Below, in pieces: positions 1 to 8,666 of a stretch of 64,000 bases of DNA (within the stretch, counting starts at the first letter, position 1; each line of letters begins with the position of its first letter). Source of the stretch: Clostridiales bacterium (GTDB lineage Bacteria; Bacillota; Clostridia; Oscillospirales; Oscillospiraceae); the NCBI GenBank assembly GCA_902362775.1, contig CABIXV010000006.1:172610-236609 (forward strand), written 5' to 3'. The notes beneath the pieces are model-generated. The model was not told where the DNA came from and searched no databases. It saw nothing but the letters and a program-made list of their open reading frames with translations. The translations under genes were made by a program, and so were the position numbers.

Positions 1-921
<921 letters not shown>

Positions 922-931
922 TTATATTCGC

Positions 932-991
932 TGACTAAAAGTCACCGAATCTGCACAAGGCTATTTTATTGACTGTCGGTCAGTTTGTCAA
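932..991 (-). promoter_or_regulatory. nifJ promoter with two TetR-type operators
   Basis: On the minus strand a -35 TTGACA (991-986) and a -10 TAAAAT (968-963) are separated by 17 bp. The spacer contains TGACTGTCGGTCA (970-982), a near-palindrome. A second, perfect palindrome TGACTAAAAGTCA (932-944) lies just downstream of the -10. Both match the sites in front of the opine dehydrogenase gene. An operator inside the spacer would block RNA polymerase, so repression by the adjacent TetR protein is the natural reading. Confidence 0.7.
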
Positions 992-1087
992 GGAGGGCTG
1001 TTTAAATTCTACAGGGCATCCAAAGAAACGGCCACAAAACTGTGCAAAAAGGCGTTTTTTTGTAAAAATTAAAGCGAAAACAAGGAA

Positions 1088-1116
1088 TTGACATTTTTTG
1101 TTGGGTAAAGTATGCT
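1088..1116 (+). promoter_or_regulatory. Promoter of the TetR-family regulator gene
   Basis: TTGACA at 1088-1093 and TATGCT at 1111-1116 with a 17-bp spacer, about 50 bp before the TetR start codon. I see no TGACT-N3-AGTCA site over this promoter, so autorepression is not obvious. Confidence 0.65.
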
Positions 1117-1166
1117 AAAGACAAAATGATCCCTATAATGCGGGATGAGAAAGGAAAGACGGATAT

Positions 1167-1784
1167 ATGAGCACTTCGACACAGCCCGCGCCCACAACCC
1201 GGTCAACGAAACGGAAAGATCAATCTAAGCGGACCAAACGGAAAATTTATGAAGCAGCGGTACAAGAGATCAACCAAAAGGGATTCAATGCGGTCACGAT
1301 AGAGGACATCACCACCACGGCCAAGGTGGCCAAGGGCAGCTTTTATACCCACTTCAAGTCCAAAGAAGATCTGGTCTTTTCTACCTTGGCCTTTTCTGAT
1401 GAAATATATAAGAAAGCATATCAAAAAGTTCAAAATCTCGCTTTTTTACCTATGATGACACAATTTTTGCGTCTCTCATATCCAGAGTATGAGAAACGGG
1501 GAAAGGGCGTTCTCCGCGCAATGATTTCCAATTATTTTGCCCAGGAGGATCAGGAGTACTACGGCGAAGACCGGATTCTGGTGCAGTGTCTGCGCGGCAT
1601 TGTGGAGCGGGGAAAGCGGGATGGATTGCTGGAGGAGAGCATCTCTACGCAGGAATATGCGCAGATCCTGCTGTCTACCATGATTGGAGTGGAGGTTCTC
1701 TGGTGTTTTGATAAGGAGGGGCGGAGCCTGGCAGATATGATGGAACAGGCCATGCTGATAACGGCCAAGGGAATGTTCCGGTAA
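1167..1784 (+). CDS. TetR/AcrR-family transcriptional regulator
   Basis: 205 residues. A basic N-terminal tail (about residues 10-25) precedes a TetR helix-turn-helix at about 25-70, with the family signature IEDITTTAKVAKGSFYTHF followed by KSKEDLVF. The remainder is an all-helical ligand-binding domain with no recognisable ligand signature. The gene lies between nifJ and the opine dehydrogenase/TRAP operon, and both neighbours carry the same palindromic operator, so it probably represses both until its ligand appears. The ATG at 1167 has only a weak AAGGAAAG site upstream. A strong terminator follows, so it is monocistronic. Family assignment is secure; the effector is unknown, and an opine or 2-oxo acid is an inference from context. 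Confidence 0.9.
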   Translation: MSTSTQPAPTTRSTKRKDQSKRTKRKIYEAAVQEINQKGFNAVTIEDITTTAKVAKGSFYTHFKSKEDLVFSTLAFSDEIYKKAYQKVQNLAFLPMMTQFLRLSYPEYEKRGKGVLRAMISNYFAQEDQEYYGEDRILVQCLRGIVERGKRDGLLEESISTQEYAQILLSTMIGVEVLWCFDKEGRSLADMMEQAMLITAKGMFR

Positions 1785-1816
1785 TTTTTTTGTTTTGTGT
1801 CGCGAATGTTCATAGT

Positions 1817-1856
1817 TTGGGGCAGCTGGTAAGACCAGCTACCCCAATATTTTTTA
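1817..1856 (+). terminator. Rho-independent terminator after tetR
   Basis: Stem TTGGGG-c-AGCTGGT pairs with ACCAGCT-a-CCCCAA around an AAG loop, and is followed by TATTTTTTATTT. It lies 33 bp after the tetR stop codon and separates it from the next promoter. Confidence 0.85.
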
Positions 1857-1902
1857 TTTAAAATATCTAAACTTTAAAGAGAAATCTTGTAAAAATAGTC
1901 TC

Positions 1903-1958
1903 TTTACAAAAATCGTTGTTGCCAATATAATGACTATAAGTCAACGACTATTAGTCGG
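1903..1958 (+). promoter_or_regulatory. Opine dehydrogenase/TRAP promoter with tandem TetR-type operators
   Basis: TTTACA (1903-1908) and TATAAT (1926-1931) are separated by 17 bp. The -10 runs directly into TGACTATAAGTCA (1931-1943), a perfect palindrome with a 3-bp centre, and then CGACTATTAGTCG (1946-1958). Both fit the TGACT-N3-AGTCA pattern found at the nifJ promoter and cover the expected transcription start, a classic repression arrangement. Confidence 0.72.
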
Positions 1959-2004
1959 TGAAAAACAAGTTCAGCGCCATGCTGGATGCGAGGAGGACAA
2001 CACT

Positions 2005-3270
2005 ATGGACATGAGTTATTTGAAAGACATGCCAATTGCGATCCTGGGCGCCGGCGCCGTGGGCAAGACCATGGCCGCCGACTGCGCCATGGACAGCAAG
2101 GAGGTCCGGCTGTGGGATCAGCCCCTCTTTGCCAAGACCAACTTTACCAACATCGACAAGACCGGCATCACCCTCTCCGGCAACCAGTTCAGTTTTTTCG
2201 GGTATCAGCGCAAGGGCAATGTGAAGATCGCTCTGGCCACCGATGATCTGGCCAAGGCCGTCAAGGGCGCCGGCATTATCATCGTGGCCACCGTGGCCAT
2301 CGCCCACGAGGACATCTTCCGGGAGCTGATCCCCCTGCTGGAGGACGGTCAGGTCATCCACATCCTGCCTGACAACTGCGGCACCTTTGTATTCCGCAAG
2401 CTGATGCGGGAGATGAAGTGTACCAAGAAGGTCATTGTGGGTGCCTGGTACACCGCGCCCTACGGCATCCGCGTGGTCCGCCGGGGCGGCGTGGTCACCA
2501 ACGAGTGCAAGGTGGAGGACCGCATCACCACCATCCGGGGCTGCGCCCTGCCGGACACCGACACCGACGCCTTCATGGCCTCCGCCTGGTACATCCCCGC
2601 CTTTGCCGCCATTATGGACGCCCACGGCGAAGTGACCATCTCCAAGAAGGGCGAGGAGTTCCACCACGGCTTTGTCCGGGGCAATACTGTGCTGGACATC
2701 AACCTGTCCAACGTGAACCCGGTCATCCACGTCCCCGGTGCCGTTCTGGGCGCCGCCGTCATGCAGAACTTCGACAAGGTGCTGGACCAGGAGATGAAGA
2801 ACTATTCCCTGTACGGGTTCGCCCTGTGCCCGGCTATCGCTGAGGTTCAGGCCCGCTTCTGGGAGGAGGAGAAGGCCTTAGCCGCCGCTATGGAGGTGGG
2901 GCTGTGTACCGTCAATTATGAGGACTTCTTCTCCCGCACCACTATGTACGGCAAGGAATACATGGGACCCGATTTTGCCGTCCCATTCACTGAGAAGTAC
3001 GAAAACTTCTATGGCGACGGTCCCTTCGACCTGGAAAACCGCTATATCACCGAGGATGTTCCTGTGGGTTGCTACCTGATGAGCCAGCTGGGCAAGAAGT
3101 ATGGCGTGGACACTCCCATTATCGACTCTATGATTCTGCTGGCCAGCACCATGCTGAAGCGGGACCTGGCTGCCGAGAGCAAGTATACCCTGGACTATCT
3201 GGACATTGGCCACATGACCCATGAGCAGCTACAGCAGTACCTGCGCGAGGGTGTGTATATCCCCAAGTAA
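2005..3270 (+). CDS. NAD(P)-dependent opine/octopine dehydrogenase family protein
   Basis: 421 residues. The N-terminal Rossmann fold carries the dinucleotide loop ILGAGAVGKTMAADCA. The rest resembles the NAD/NADP octopine/nopaline dehydrogenase fold, including NPVIHVPGAVLGAA around residue 230 and a C-terminal helical domain with YGVDTPIIDSMI. Such enzymes reversibly couple an amino acid to a 2-oxo acid by reductive N-alkylation. I chose the ATG at 2005 because GAGGAGG lies at 1990-1996; an upstream in-frame ATG at 1930 overlaps the promoter and operators. It heads the TRAP transporter operon and shares operators with nifJ. Oxidation of an imported opine-like N-carboxyalkyl amino acid to a 2-oxo acid (pyruvate for NifJ) is therefore plausible, but the substrate is inferred. 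Confidence 0.78.
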   Translation: MDMSYLKDMPIAILGAGAVGKTMAADCAMDSKEVRLWDQPLFAKTNFTNIDKTGITLSGNQFSFFGYQRKGNVKIALATDDLAKAVKGAGIIIVATVAIAHEDIFRELIPLLEDGQVIHILPDNCGTFVFRKLMREMKCTKKVIVGAWYTAPYGIRVVRRGGVVTNECKVEDRITTIRGCALPDTDTDAFMASAWYIPAFAAIMDAHGEVTISKKGEEFHHGFVRGNTVLDINLSNVNPVIHVPGAVLGAAVMQNFDKVLDQEMKNYSLYGFALCPAIAEVQARFWEEEKALAAAMEVGLCTVNYEDFFSRTTMYGKEYMGPDFAVPFTEKYENFYGDGPFDLENRYITEDVPVGCYLMSQLGKKYGVDTPIIDSMILLASTMLKRDLAAESKYTLDYLDIGHMTHEQLQQYLREGVYIPK

Positions 3271-3331
3271 TGCTACACAGCCAGCGGAGGGTGCGAGTGC
3301 AAGTAAAATAGAAAGGTAGGTCTATGCGAGT

Positions 3332-4006
3332 GTGACAGCCCAAATATTCGGCTTGCTTGCAACACTGCTGTCCATACTCTCCTTCCAGTGCAGGAGTACC
3401 CGCACCCTGCTGCTGTGTCAGATGTTAGGAAATACGGCCTTTGTGGTCCACTATCTGTTGCTACGCTCCTATGGTGCCTGCGTCGGGCAAATCGTCCTGA
3501 TCTTCAATATTCTGGCACTCACAGGGCCGGACAACGTCCGGGTACGCAGGCAGCACTGGAAATGGGGGTTTGCCGCAGTCTCCCTGCTCCTGAGCGCCGC
3601 CACCTGGCAGGATGGATTCAGCGTTCTGCCGTGTGTGGCTGTGCTGGTGACCATTTTTACCAACTGGACCTTTGATGGAACGGCGATCCGGCTGGGCAAG
3701 CTATGTCTGTCCTGTCCCGCCTGGGTGGTGTACGATATCCACGTTGGTTCTTGGTCCGGCTTGTTGTGCGAAGGGATTGCTATGGGGTCTGCGTTGGTGG
3801 CCCTGCTCCGCTTCCGGAGCTTTCCCGCTGGGTGCGGTCCTACATTCATTCAGTGGCATTTGATACAAAAAATTAAGAAAGAGACCATGGAAAAGGAGGA
3901 AAATTCTCGTGAAAAAGCTATTATCTCTGGCTCTGGCGGCGGCGGTTTGCCTGTCCCTGACGGCCTGCGGCGGCGACAACACCAGCGAAGGAGGCGGCAG
4001 CACTGA
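3332..4006 (+). CDS. YgjV-like integral membrane protein
   Basis: 224 residues as read, with about six hydrophobic helices in the first 185 residues, starting MTAQIFGLLATLLSILSFQC and continuing TLLLCQMLGNTAFVVHYLLL. This is the pattern of the YgjV inner-membrane family, usually about 180 residues long. The start is GTG at 3332 with GAAAGGTAGG upstream; an ATG at 3324 is closed after three codons. The last ~33 residues are arginine- and glycine-rich and overlap the dctP start by 98 bp in another frame, which is unusual. They may be a dispensable tail or mark a lost upstream stop. It sits between the dehydrogenase and the TRAP genes, presumably in the same transcript. Its function is not known. 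Confidence 0.65.
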   Translation: MTAQIFGLLATLLSILSFQCRSTRTLLLCQMLGNTAFVVHYLLLRSYGACVGQIVLIFNILALTGPDNVRVRRQHWKWGFAAVSLLLSAATWQDGFSVLPCVAVLVTIFTNWTFDGTAIRLGKLCLSCPAWVVYDIHVGSWSGLLCEGIAMGSALVALLRFRSFPAGCGPTFIQWHLIQKIKKETMEKEENSREKAIISGSGGGGLPVPDGLRRRQHQRRRRQH

Positions 4007-4952
4007 TGAAGTGTATGAGCTGAAATTTGCCAGTCAGGACGCGGAAGGGCTGCCCTCCACCAATGCTATGTACTGGATTGCCGAGCAGGTAGAAGAGCGA
4101 ACCGACGGCCACGTGATTTTGGACATCTATCCCTCCAACCAGCTGGGCTCCGCGCAGCTGCTGTACGAAGGTGTCATGGACGGTTCTATTGATATGTATT
4201 TGGGGTATCTGGATCCCACGTACAATATTGCTTTTGATATTACCACGATTCCTTTCCTGGCCAGCAATTATGATCAGATTGCCTACATCTGTTCTCCTGA
4301 GTCCAACTGCTATCAGATATTTGACGAGAGCTGCGCTGAAATTGACATGAATTTCATGGGAATTTTCCTCAATGGCGTGAATGGCATCTTCTCCACTGAG
4401 CCTTTGGGGGATTACCTGGATATCAACACACATAAGGATGCTCTGATCCGAATTGCTAACTCCCGGACGTATGCTCTGGGTATTGAGGCACTGGGTTATT
4501 CTACCATCACAATTCCCTGGTCTGATACCTATACTTCCCTTCAAACCGGCGTTATGGATGGTATGACCGGAATTCCCTCTTACATGGTCAACCAGAACTT
4601 CGGCGACCTGGCTAAGTATTATTTGGCAATGGATGCTTTTATGGAAACCAATGTAATCGTAATGTCTGAGGTTACAGCCAGTGAACTGCCCGAAGAGTAC
4701 TTGACAATCATTGAGGAGGTATGTGCCGAGATGTCGGCTAACTCCATCCCCAATACAGAAACTGAAGTTAATGCAGGGATTGAGGCTCTGCGGGAACGGG
4801 GCGTGGAGATTCTCCCAATTACCGATGATGAGCGGGCTGAAGTAGGCGCTCAGGTATTGGAAAAGATTACTCACGACCTGGAGGAGTATTTCGGTCAGGA
4901 ACTGCTGGACAAGGCGTTTGAAGATATCGCTAACGCCAGTAGCGCCACTTAA
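3909..4952 (+). CDS. dctP: TRAP transporter solute-binding lipoprotein, DctP family
   Basis: 347 residues. A lipoprotein signal peptide ends in LSLTAC (acylated Cys at residue 20), and a short Gly/Ser/Asp linker follows. The DctP fold then shows LKFASQDAEGLPSTNAMYWI, GHVILDIYPSNQLG and a central IRIANSRTYALGIEALGY segment in the position where the family uses an arginine to bind the substrate carboxylate. The start is GTG at 3909, eight bases after AAAAGGAGGA. It captures an organic acid outside the membrane and delivers it to DctQM encoded downstream. The dehydrogenase upstream suggests an N-carboxyalkyl amino acid or related acid as ligand. The family is certain; the ligand is not. Confidence 0.9.
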   Translation: MKKLLSLALAAAVCLSLTACGGDNTSEGGGSTDEVYELKFASQDAEGLPSTNAMYWIAEQVEERTDGHVILDIYPSNQLGSAQLLYEGVMDGSIDMYLGYLDPTYNIAFDITTIPFLASNYDQIAYICSPESNCYQIFDESCAEIDMNFMGIFLNGVNGIFSTEPLGDYLDINTHKDALIRIANSRTYALGIEALGYSTITIPWSDTYTSLQTGVMDGMTGIPSYMVNQNFGDLAKYYLAMDAFMETNVIVMSEVTASELPEEYLTIIEEVCAEMSANSIPNTETEVNAGIEALRERGVEILPITDDERAEVGAQVLEKITHDLEEYFGQELLDKAFEDIANASSAT

Positions 4953-4966
4953 CTCTCCGAAAATTC

Positions 4967-5011
4967 AGGCCCGTGCCGCCCGCATCGGCCAGTGTACGAC
5001 GGTGCGGGCCT
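4967..5011 (+). other. Intercistronic hairpin between dctP and dctQ
   Basis: AGGCCCG-t-GCCG (4967-4978) pairs imperfectly with CGGTGCGGGCCT (5000-5011), and no T-run follows. Such stem-loops after a binding-protein gene usually stabilise the upstream message or cause partial termination, giving more binding protein than permease. That role is inferred. Confidence 0.5.
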
Positions 5012-5072
5012 CAACAGAAAAGGGTTTCAGCTTCTAATCTGATTATACTCTAGAAGGAGGGAGATAGGTATC

Positions 5073-5627
5073 ATGAAACAGGCGTTACAACGCTTTTATG
5101 ATACGATGTGCCGGTCGTTTTTGGCCAGAAGTGTAAAAAACTTCTACCAGACTGCGATTTTTATTTCGGGCATGATTATTCTCTTGGCTATGGTTGCCAC
5201 GGTTTTACTGCGCTATGTATTGAAAATGAATTTATTTGGCATGGATGAAATCATCCTGGCTTTTGTATTCTGGTTCTATTTCTTTGGCGGCGTTAACGGT
5301 AGCCGGGAGGACTCTCAGATCCGGGCGGATGTGGCCTCTGTCCTGATCAGGAGCAAAAAAGGAAAGTGGGTCCTCCGACTCATTACCCGGCTCATTGAGA
5401 TCGTGGTTCTGACTTTCCTGGTAGTGCTGTCCATTCAGCTGTTTATTACCAACTGTGAACGTATGCCTGCCACTCAGGGGCTAAAGATTCCCTATATTGT
5501 GCCTCAATTCGCCATTGTGGTAGGCTTCTCCCTGATGCTGATGTATGATGTAGGACACCTGATCCGGCAGTATCTGGAGAGGCCGGAGGCCTCGCAGCCC
5601 TCTTCGGAGGACCAGCTGCCGCAGTGA
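5073..5627 (+). CDS. dctQ: TRAP transporter small permease subunit, DctQ family
   Basis: 184 residues with four transmembrane helices at about 22-45, 52-70, 97-120 and 145-168. The typical cytoplasmic loop reads FFGGVNGSREDSQIRADV. GGAGG at 5056-5060 supports the ATG at 5073. DctQ is the membrane partner of DctM in secondary tripartite carboxylate uptake driven by a sodium gradient. Encoded between dctP and dctM in the usual order. Confidence 0.9.
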   Translation: MKQALQRFYDTMCRSFLARSVKNFYQTAIFISGMIILLAMVATVLLRYVLKMNLFGMDEIILAFVFWFYFFGGVNGSREDSQIRADVASVLIRSKKGKWVLRLITRLIEIVVLTFLVVLSIQLFITNCERMPATQGLKIPYIVPQFAIVVGFSLMLMYDVGHLIRQYLERPEASQPSSEDQLPQ

Positions 5628-5672
5628 GCGGCCGGAACGTGCAAAATACAGATAAAGGAGGGTCCATACAGA

Positions 5673-6965
5673 GTGGATGTTATTTTGGGTATTGTCATTC
5701 TGATCGTCATGATCGTGCTGGGCGTGTCCATTCCCTTTGCATTCGGCACGGCGATGATTTATTACTATTTTCTGCTGGACGGTTCTCCGGCTACCACCAT
5801 CTCTGTGGGATTCAGTCAGCTGAACTCCCTGGTGCTGCTGGCCATTCCGCTGTTTGTGATCGCTGGCGGCATTATTGAAAAAGGAAAGCTTGGCGATGCC
5901 TTGGTGGGTTTTATCGATATGTTTATCGGCCACATCAAGGGCGGCCTGGGGGCGGTTTCTGTCATTGCTAGCGCTGTGTTCGGCGCCATCACCGGCAGTT
6001 GCGCGGCCACACTTTCCTGTATCGGGTCCGTTATGATGCCAAAGCTGCGCAAGGCTGGATATGAGGATGGTTTTGCTACCGCCCTGCTGGTCAACGCCGG
6101 CCCCCTCGGCCTGTTGATCCCGCCCAGCGCCGACCAGATTCTGTATGCCTGGTCTGCCGGGCAGTCGGTTCTGGCTTGCTTTCTGTCCACAGTTATTCCT
6201 GGTATTATTCTGGCTACTCTGCTGTGTATCATTAACTTGATTTTTGCCAGCAAGAGCTCTTCCATTATTGCCCAGCCCAAAGTTAAAGTGTTCTCCTCTG
6301 CTGGTGCGAAACGGTTCAAGGTCGGTATTCCGGCCCTTCTATTCCCTGTGATTATTCTGGGCGGTATTTACGGCGGATTTATGACTCCTACTGAGGCAGC
6401 CGCTATCTCTATCATCTACGCCATTCCCATTGGCATTTATGTCTATAAGGGGATGAAGTGGAAAGATCTAAAAACGATCTTCATCGAAACCGGCACAACG
6501 ACCGGTGTGATCATGGTCATGCTCTTCGTTATCATGATTGTGGCCCGCAACTTCACCATGGCCGGTGTCCCCGATCTGCTGAAGGATGCTCTGCTGAGCA
6601 TATCAGATAACAAGTACGTGATCTTGCTGATGTGCAATGTATTCCTGGTCATTATTGGGATGCTGATGGACGATGTATCTGGTATGTTGCTGTGCACCCC
6701 GCTGCTGCTACCTTTGATGACAGAAATCGGTGTGCACCCCATCCACTTTGCGGCCATCATCGGCGTCAACCTGGGCATGGGCAATATCACGCCTCCCACT
6801 GCGCCTTTGCTGTACATTGGCTGCCGCCTGACTGGAACTCCGTTAAATCAGGTTATGAAGCCCACGTTGATCATGCTCTTTGGCGCATGGTTGCCTACCC
6901 TGATTCTCACCACCTATATTCCGCAGATCGCTCTGTTCCTGCCAAGTTTGTTCGGATATGTGTAA
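5673..6965 (+). CDS. dctM: TRAP transporter large permease subunit, DctM family
   Basis: 430 residues, almost entirely hydrophobic, with the expected 12 or so membrane segments. Family-typical stretches include SVIASAVFGAITGSCAATLS, NAGPLGLLIPPSADQILYAW and GVNLGMGNITPPTAPLLYIG. The start is GTG at 5673 after AAAGGAGGG; the first codons read VDVILGIVILIVMIVLGVSI. It forms the ion-coupled transport channel for the substrate brought by DctP. It is the last gene of the operon and is followed by a very strong terminator. Confidence 0.92.
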   Translation: MDVILGIVILIVMIVLGVSIPFAFGTAMIYYYFLLDGSPATTISVGFSQLNSLVLLAIPLFVIAGGIIEKGKLGDALVGFIDMFIGHIKGGLGAVSVIASAVFGAITGSCAATLSCIGSVMMPKLRKAGYEDGFATALLVNAGPLGLLIPPSADQILYAWSAGQSVLACFLSTVIPGIILATLLCIINLIFASKSSSIIAQPKVKVFSSAGAKRFKVGIPALLFPVIILGGIYGGFMTPTEAAAISIIYAIPIGIYVYKGMKWKDLKTIFIETGTTTGVIMVMLFVIMIVARNFTMAGVPDLLKDALLSISDNKYVILLMCNVFLVIIGMLMDDVSGMLLCTPLLLPLMTEIGVHPIHFAAIIGVNLGMGNITPPTAPLLYIGCRLTGTPLNQVMKPTLIMLFGAWLPTLILTTYIPQIALFLPSLFGYV

Positions 6966-7002
6966 GGAACGGAGATCAACCATAGAAGCCCCCTTTTCTT
7001 CT

Positions 7003-7046
7003 CTGATGATGCCGGCCTCTTTTGAGGCCGGCATCATCAGTTTTGT
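7003..7046 (+). terminator. Strong rho-independent terminator ending the TRAP operon
   Basis: A perfect 17-bp stem (7003-7019 with 7024-7040) closes on a TTTT loop and is followed by TTTTGT. It is the right end of the core-like locus; mobile DNA begins within about 300 bp. Confidence 0.9.
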
Positions 7047-7359
7047 CAGAATGGTCAAAAGCAGGGCATGTGCTGCATGACCAGCGAAAAATTGTCCGGA
7101 AATTGCAGACAGGATCAAAAGAGATCTCCCCAGACCGGTGCTTTGTCGGTCTGGGGAGAGCTTGATGTAAGATGAGGCGTCCAGGTGATGGGCTACGTTA
7201 TCCTTTGCCCAGCAGTTGGGCTGGGAGGGGCCAATGGCATAGAAAACGGATGTGTCCAAAGATATGTTTTTCCCGAAGCATGCACAGATTAAATCCTTTC
7301 GCCATTTACAGAACGTGCTCCGCTATACTGAAGTCAGAAAAAGAACGGAGGTGTAGGTG
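7047..7359 (+). promoter_or_regulatory. Junction region with a hairpin and a damaged element promoter
   Basis: There is no gene here. CTCCCCAGACCG (7126-7137) and its complement (7147-7158) form a 12-bp stem; on the minus strand it is followed by ATCTCTTTTG, so it may stop transcription entering from the right. At 7305-7329 lie TTTACA and TATACT, homologous to the E3 promoter at 42578-42606, but the spacer is 13 bp instead of 17. This promoter is therefore probably inactive, matching the decayed gene behind it. E1 similarity to E3 begins about here. Confidence 0.5.
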
Positions 7360-7871
7360 ATGACGGGCAGGAGGGTCTGCGCCAGGTACTACCGGCGGTA
7401 CGACGGCAAGGTGGTCTATGTGGTCTCGCTGGCCACGGATGCAGACACTGGCGAGGAAAGTGTCATCTGGACCACCTATCCCTTAGCGGATGTCCCCAAG
7501 TACTACACCTCCAGCAAAAAATCCTTTTGTGCTTTGGTGGAAGTAAGTGGAGAGAAGCGTGTCAAGTACAAGCGGCTGATGAATATGAAAATATCGGAGA
7601 CCGCCATCACCAGGAGCGACTTCGCCAAGCTGAAAAAGGATCTGCAATTTCTGGACAACGCCTTGAAAACAGTACTGTTGGAATACTGAGACTACTTCCG
7701 GGAACGGTTTGTGGAGGGCCTGTCCATCCGCAAGTACGCTGAGGCACACCAAATCAACCGTGGCAGCGTGGACTATCTGCAAAAGAAATTTCCTCTGCTC
7801 TGGCCCGTCTGCTGAAGGAGCGGGACGAGGCCGAGGGCAGGTGCCGACTGCGGAAATCGGCGCAAAACTGA
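7360..7871 (+). pseudogene. Decayed copy of the first gene of element E3 (unknown function)
   Basis: The first ~80 codons (TGRRVCARYYRRYDGKVVYV, then SVIWTTYPLADVPKYYTSSK) match the intact 235-residue protein at 42635. About 90 codons of the middle are then missing: NMKISETAIT joins straight to RSDFAKLKKDL. A TGA at 7687-7689 closes the frame where the intact copy reads Gln. Beyond the stop the homology continues (DYFRERFVEGLSIRKYAEAH) and a 1-bp loss near 7788 shifts the frame again. ATG 7360 follows GGAGGTG. The upstream promoter is also damaged. I regard it as a relic marking the left part of E1. Confidence 0.8.
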
Positions 7872-7889
7872 ATCAACCAAACACCGAGC

Positions 7890-7925
7890 GGAGCGCCTGC
7901 TGAAAAAGCAGGCGCTCCACTTTTC
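7890..7925 (+). terminator. Rho-independent terminator between the decayed gene and the HTH operon of E1
   Basis: GGAGCGCCTGC (7890-7900) pairs perfectly with GCAGGCGCTCC (7908-7918), followed by ACTTTTCTG. The homologous terminator in E3 is at 43356-43393. Confidence 0.8.
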
Positions 7926-7999
7926 TGTCAGAAGTATGTCAAAAGGATATTATTATAGTGAAAGGACAAAAGAGGCACATGTGTGTCAATTCTATGTCA
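7925..7999 (+). promoter_or_regulatory. Promoter with paired TGTCA repeats before the E1 HTH genes
   Basis: TGTCA occurs at 7926, 7937, 7984 and 7995, as two pairs with an 11-bp period. CTGTCA (7925-7930) and TATTAT (7948-7953), 17 bp apart, make a promoter that overlaps the first pair. E3 has the same layout at 43394-43485. One helical turn between repeats on a promoter suggests binding by a dimeric regulator, perhaps the small HTH protein encoded next. Confidence 0.55.
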
Positions 8000-8043
8000 C
8001 TTCAGAAATGTCCTCGGGTAAAGTAGTAGGGGGTGAAAATACC

Positions 8044-8253
8044 ATGAAAGAATCCAGCTACAAAAGCTACGATGACCTGCCGCTGTTTCTGAACTCGGAA
8101 ACAGTGGCAAAGGTGCTTGGCGTGTCACCGTCCAGCGGTTACGAACTCATGCACAAGCCGGGCTTCCCGGTGTTGCGCATCGGCAACCGCATGGTGGTAC
8201 CCAAGGAGCAGTTCATCCAGTGGGTGAAGGAACACACGGGAGGCGGCACATGA
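8044..8253 (+). CDS. Small helix-turn-helix DNA-binding protein (excisionase-like), E1
   Basis: 69 residues with a winged/MerR-like HTH: LPLFLNSETVAKVLGVSPSS, then GYELMHKPGFPVLRIGNRMV and VPKEQFIQWV. This is the pattern of excisionase/AlpA-type helix_turn_helix_17 proteins, which bend DNA at att sites or regulate element genes. ATG 8044 has GGGGGTG seven bases upstream. Its stop overlaps the next start (ATGA). Sister copies are at 20104 (E2, cut by an amber codon) and 43543 (E3). An excisionase role is inferred from family and from co-occurrence with tyrosine integrases. Confidence 0.8.
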   Translation: MKESSYKSYDDLPLFLNSETVAKVLGVSPSSGYELMHKPGFPVLRIGNRMVVPKEQFIQWVKEHTGGGT

Positions 8254-8666
8254 GACACAGCAAATACAGTGGGAGCGGAAATTTTTTCTCTCTGCCTAAC
8301 GAAGTATTCCTCCTGGGCCTGAGCGCCGGCGAACTGGCGGTCTACAGCTTTCTGAAACGGTGCGAGAACCGAAAGACACACCAATGCTGGCCCAGCATCA
8401 AAACGACTGGACAAGCGGTGGGCATGAGCGAGAACACGGTGCGCAAGTATATCCGGCAGCTGGAGGAACGGGGCCTCATCACCACTGAACCCACCGAGGT
8501 CATCACCAAGTCCAGCGGAAGGCGTAACGGCAATCTGCTGTTCACCCTCCGGCCCATCGGGGAGGTAATCGATGACCACTATGCCAGCCAGCTGGCGCAA
8601 CTGAATCTGGCCGCAGAGCGCCAGCGTGTAGCGAAACTCCTGCAAAAGCAGGAAAACCCTGCGTGA
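8250..8666 (+). CDS. Helix-turn-helix protein, replication-initiator-like, E1
   Basis: 138 residues. An N-terminal GSGNFFSLPNEVF motif precedes a winged helix (helix_turn_helix_36 type): ELAVYSFLKRCENRKTHQCW, PSIKTTGQAVGMSENTVRKY, then IRQLEERGLITTE. The C-terminal helix is charged. The layout resembles the DNA-binding domain of phage and ICE replication or regulatory proteins. It is translationally coupled to the HTH gene before it. Homologues in all four elements (8250, 20316, 43749, 60591) make it a core element gene. Whether it initiates replication or regulates transfer cannot be told. Confidence 0.72.
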   Translation: MRHSKYSGSGNFFSLPNEVFLLGLSAGELAVYSFLKRCENRKTHQCWPSIKTTGQAVGMSENTVRKYIRQLEERGLITTEPTEVITKSSGRRNGNLLFTLRPIGEVIDDHYASQLAQLNLAAERQRVAKLLQKQENPA

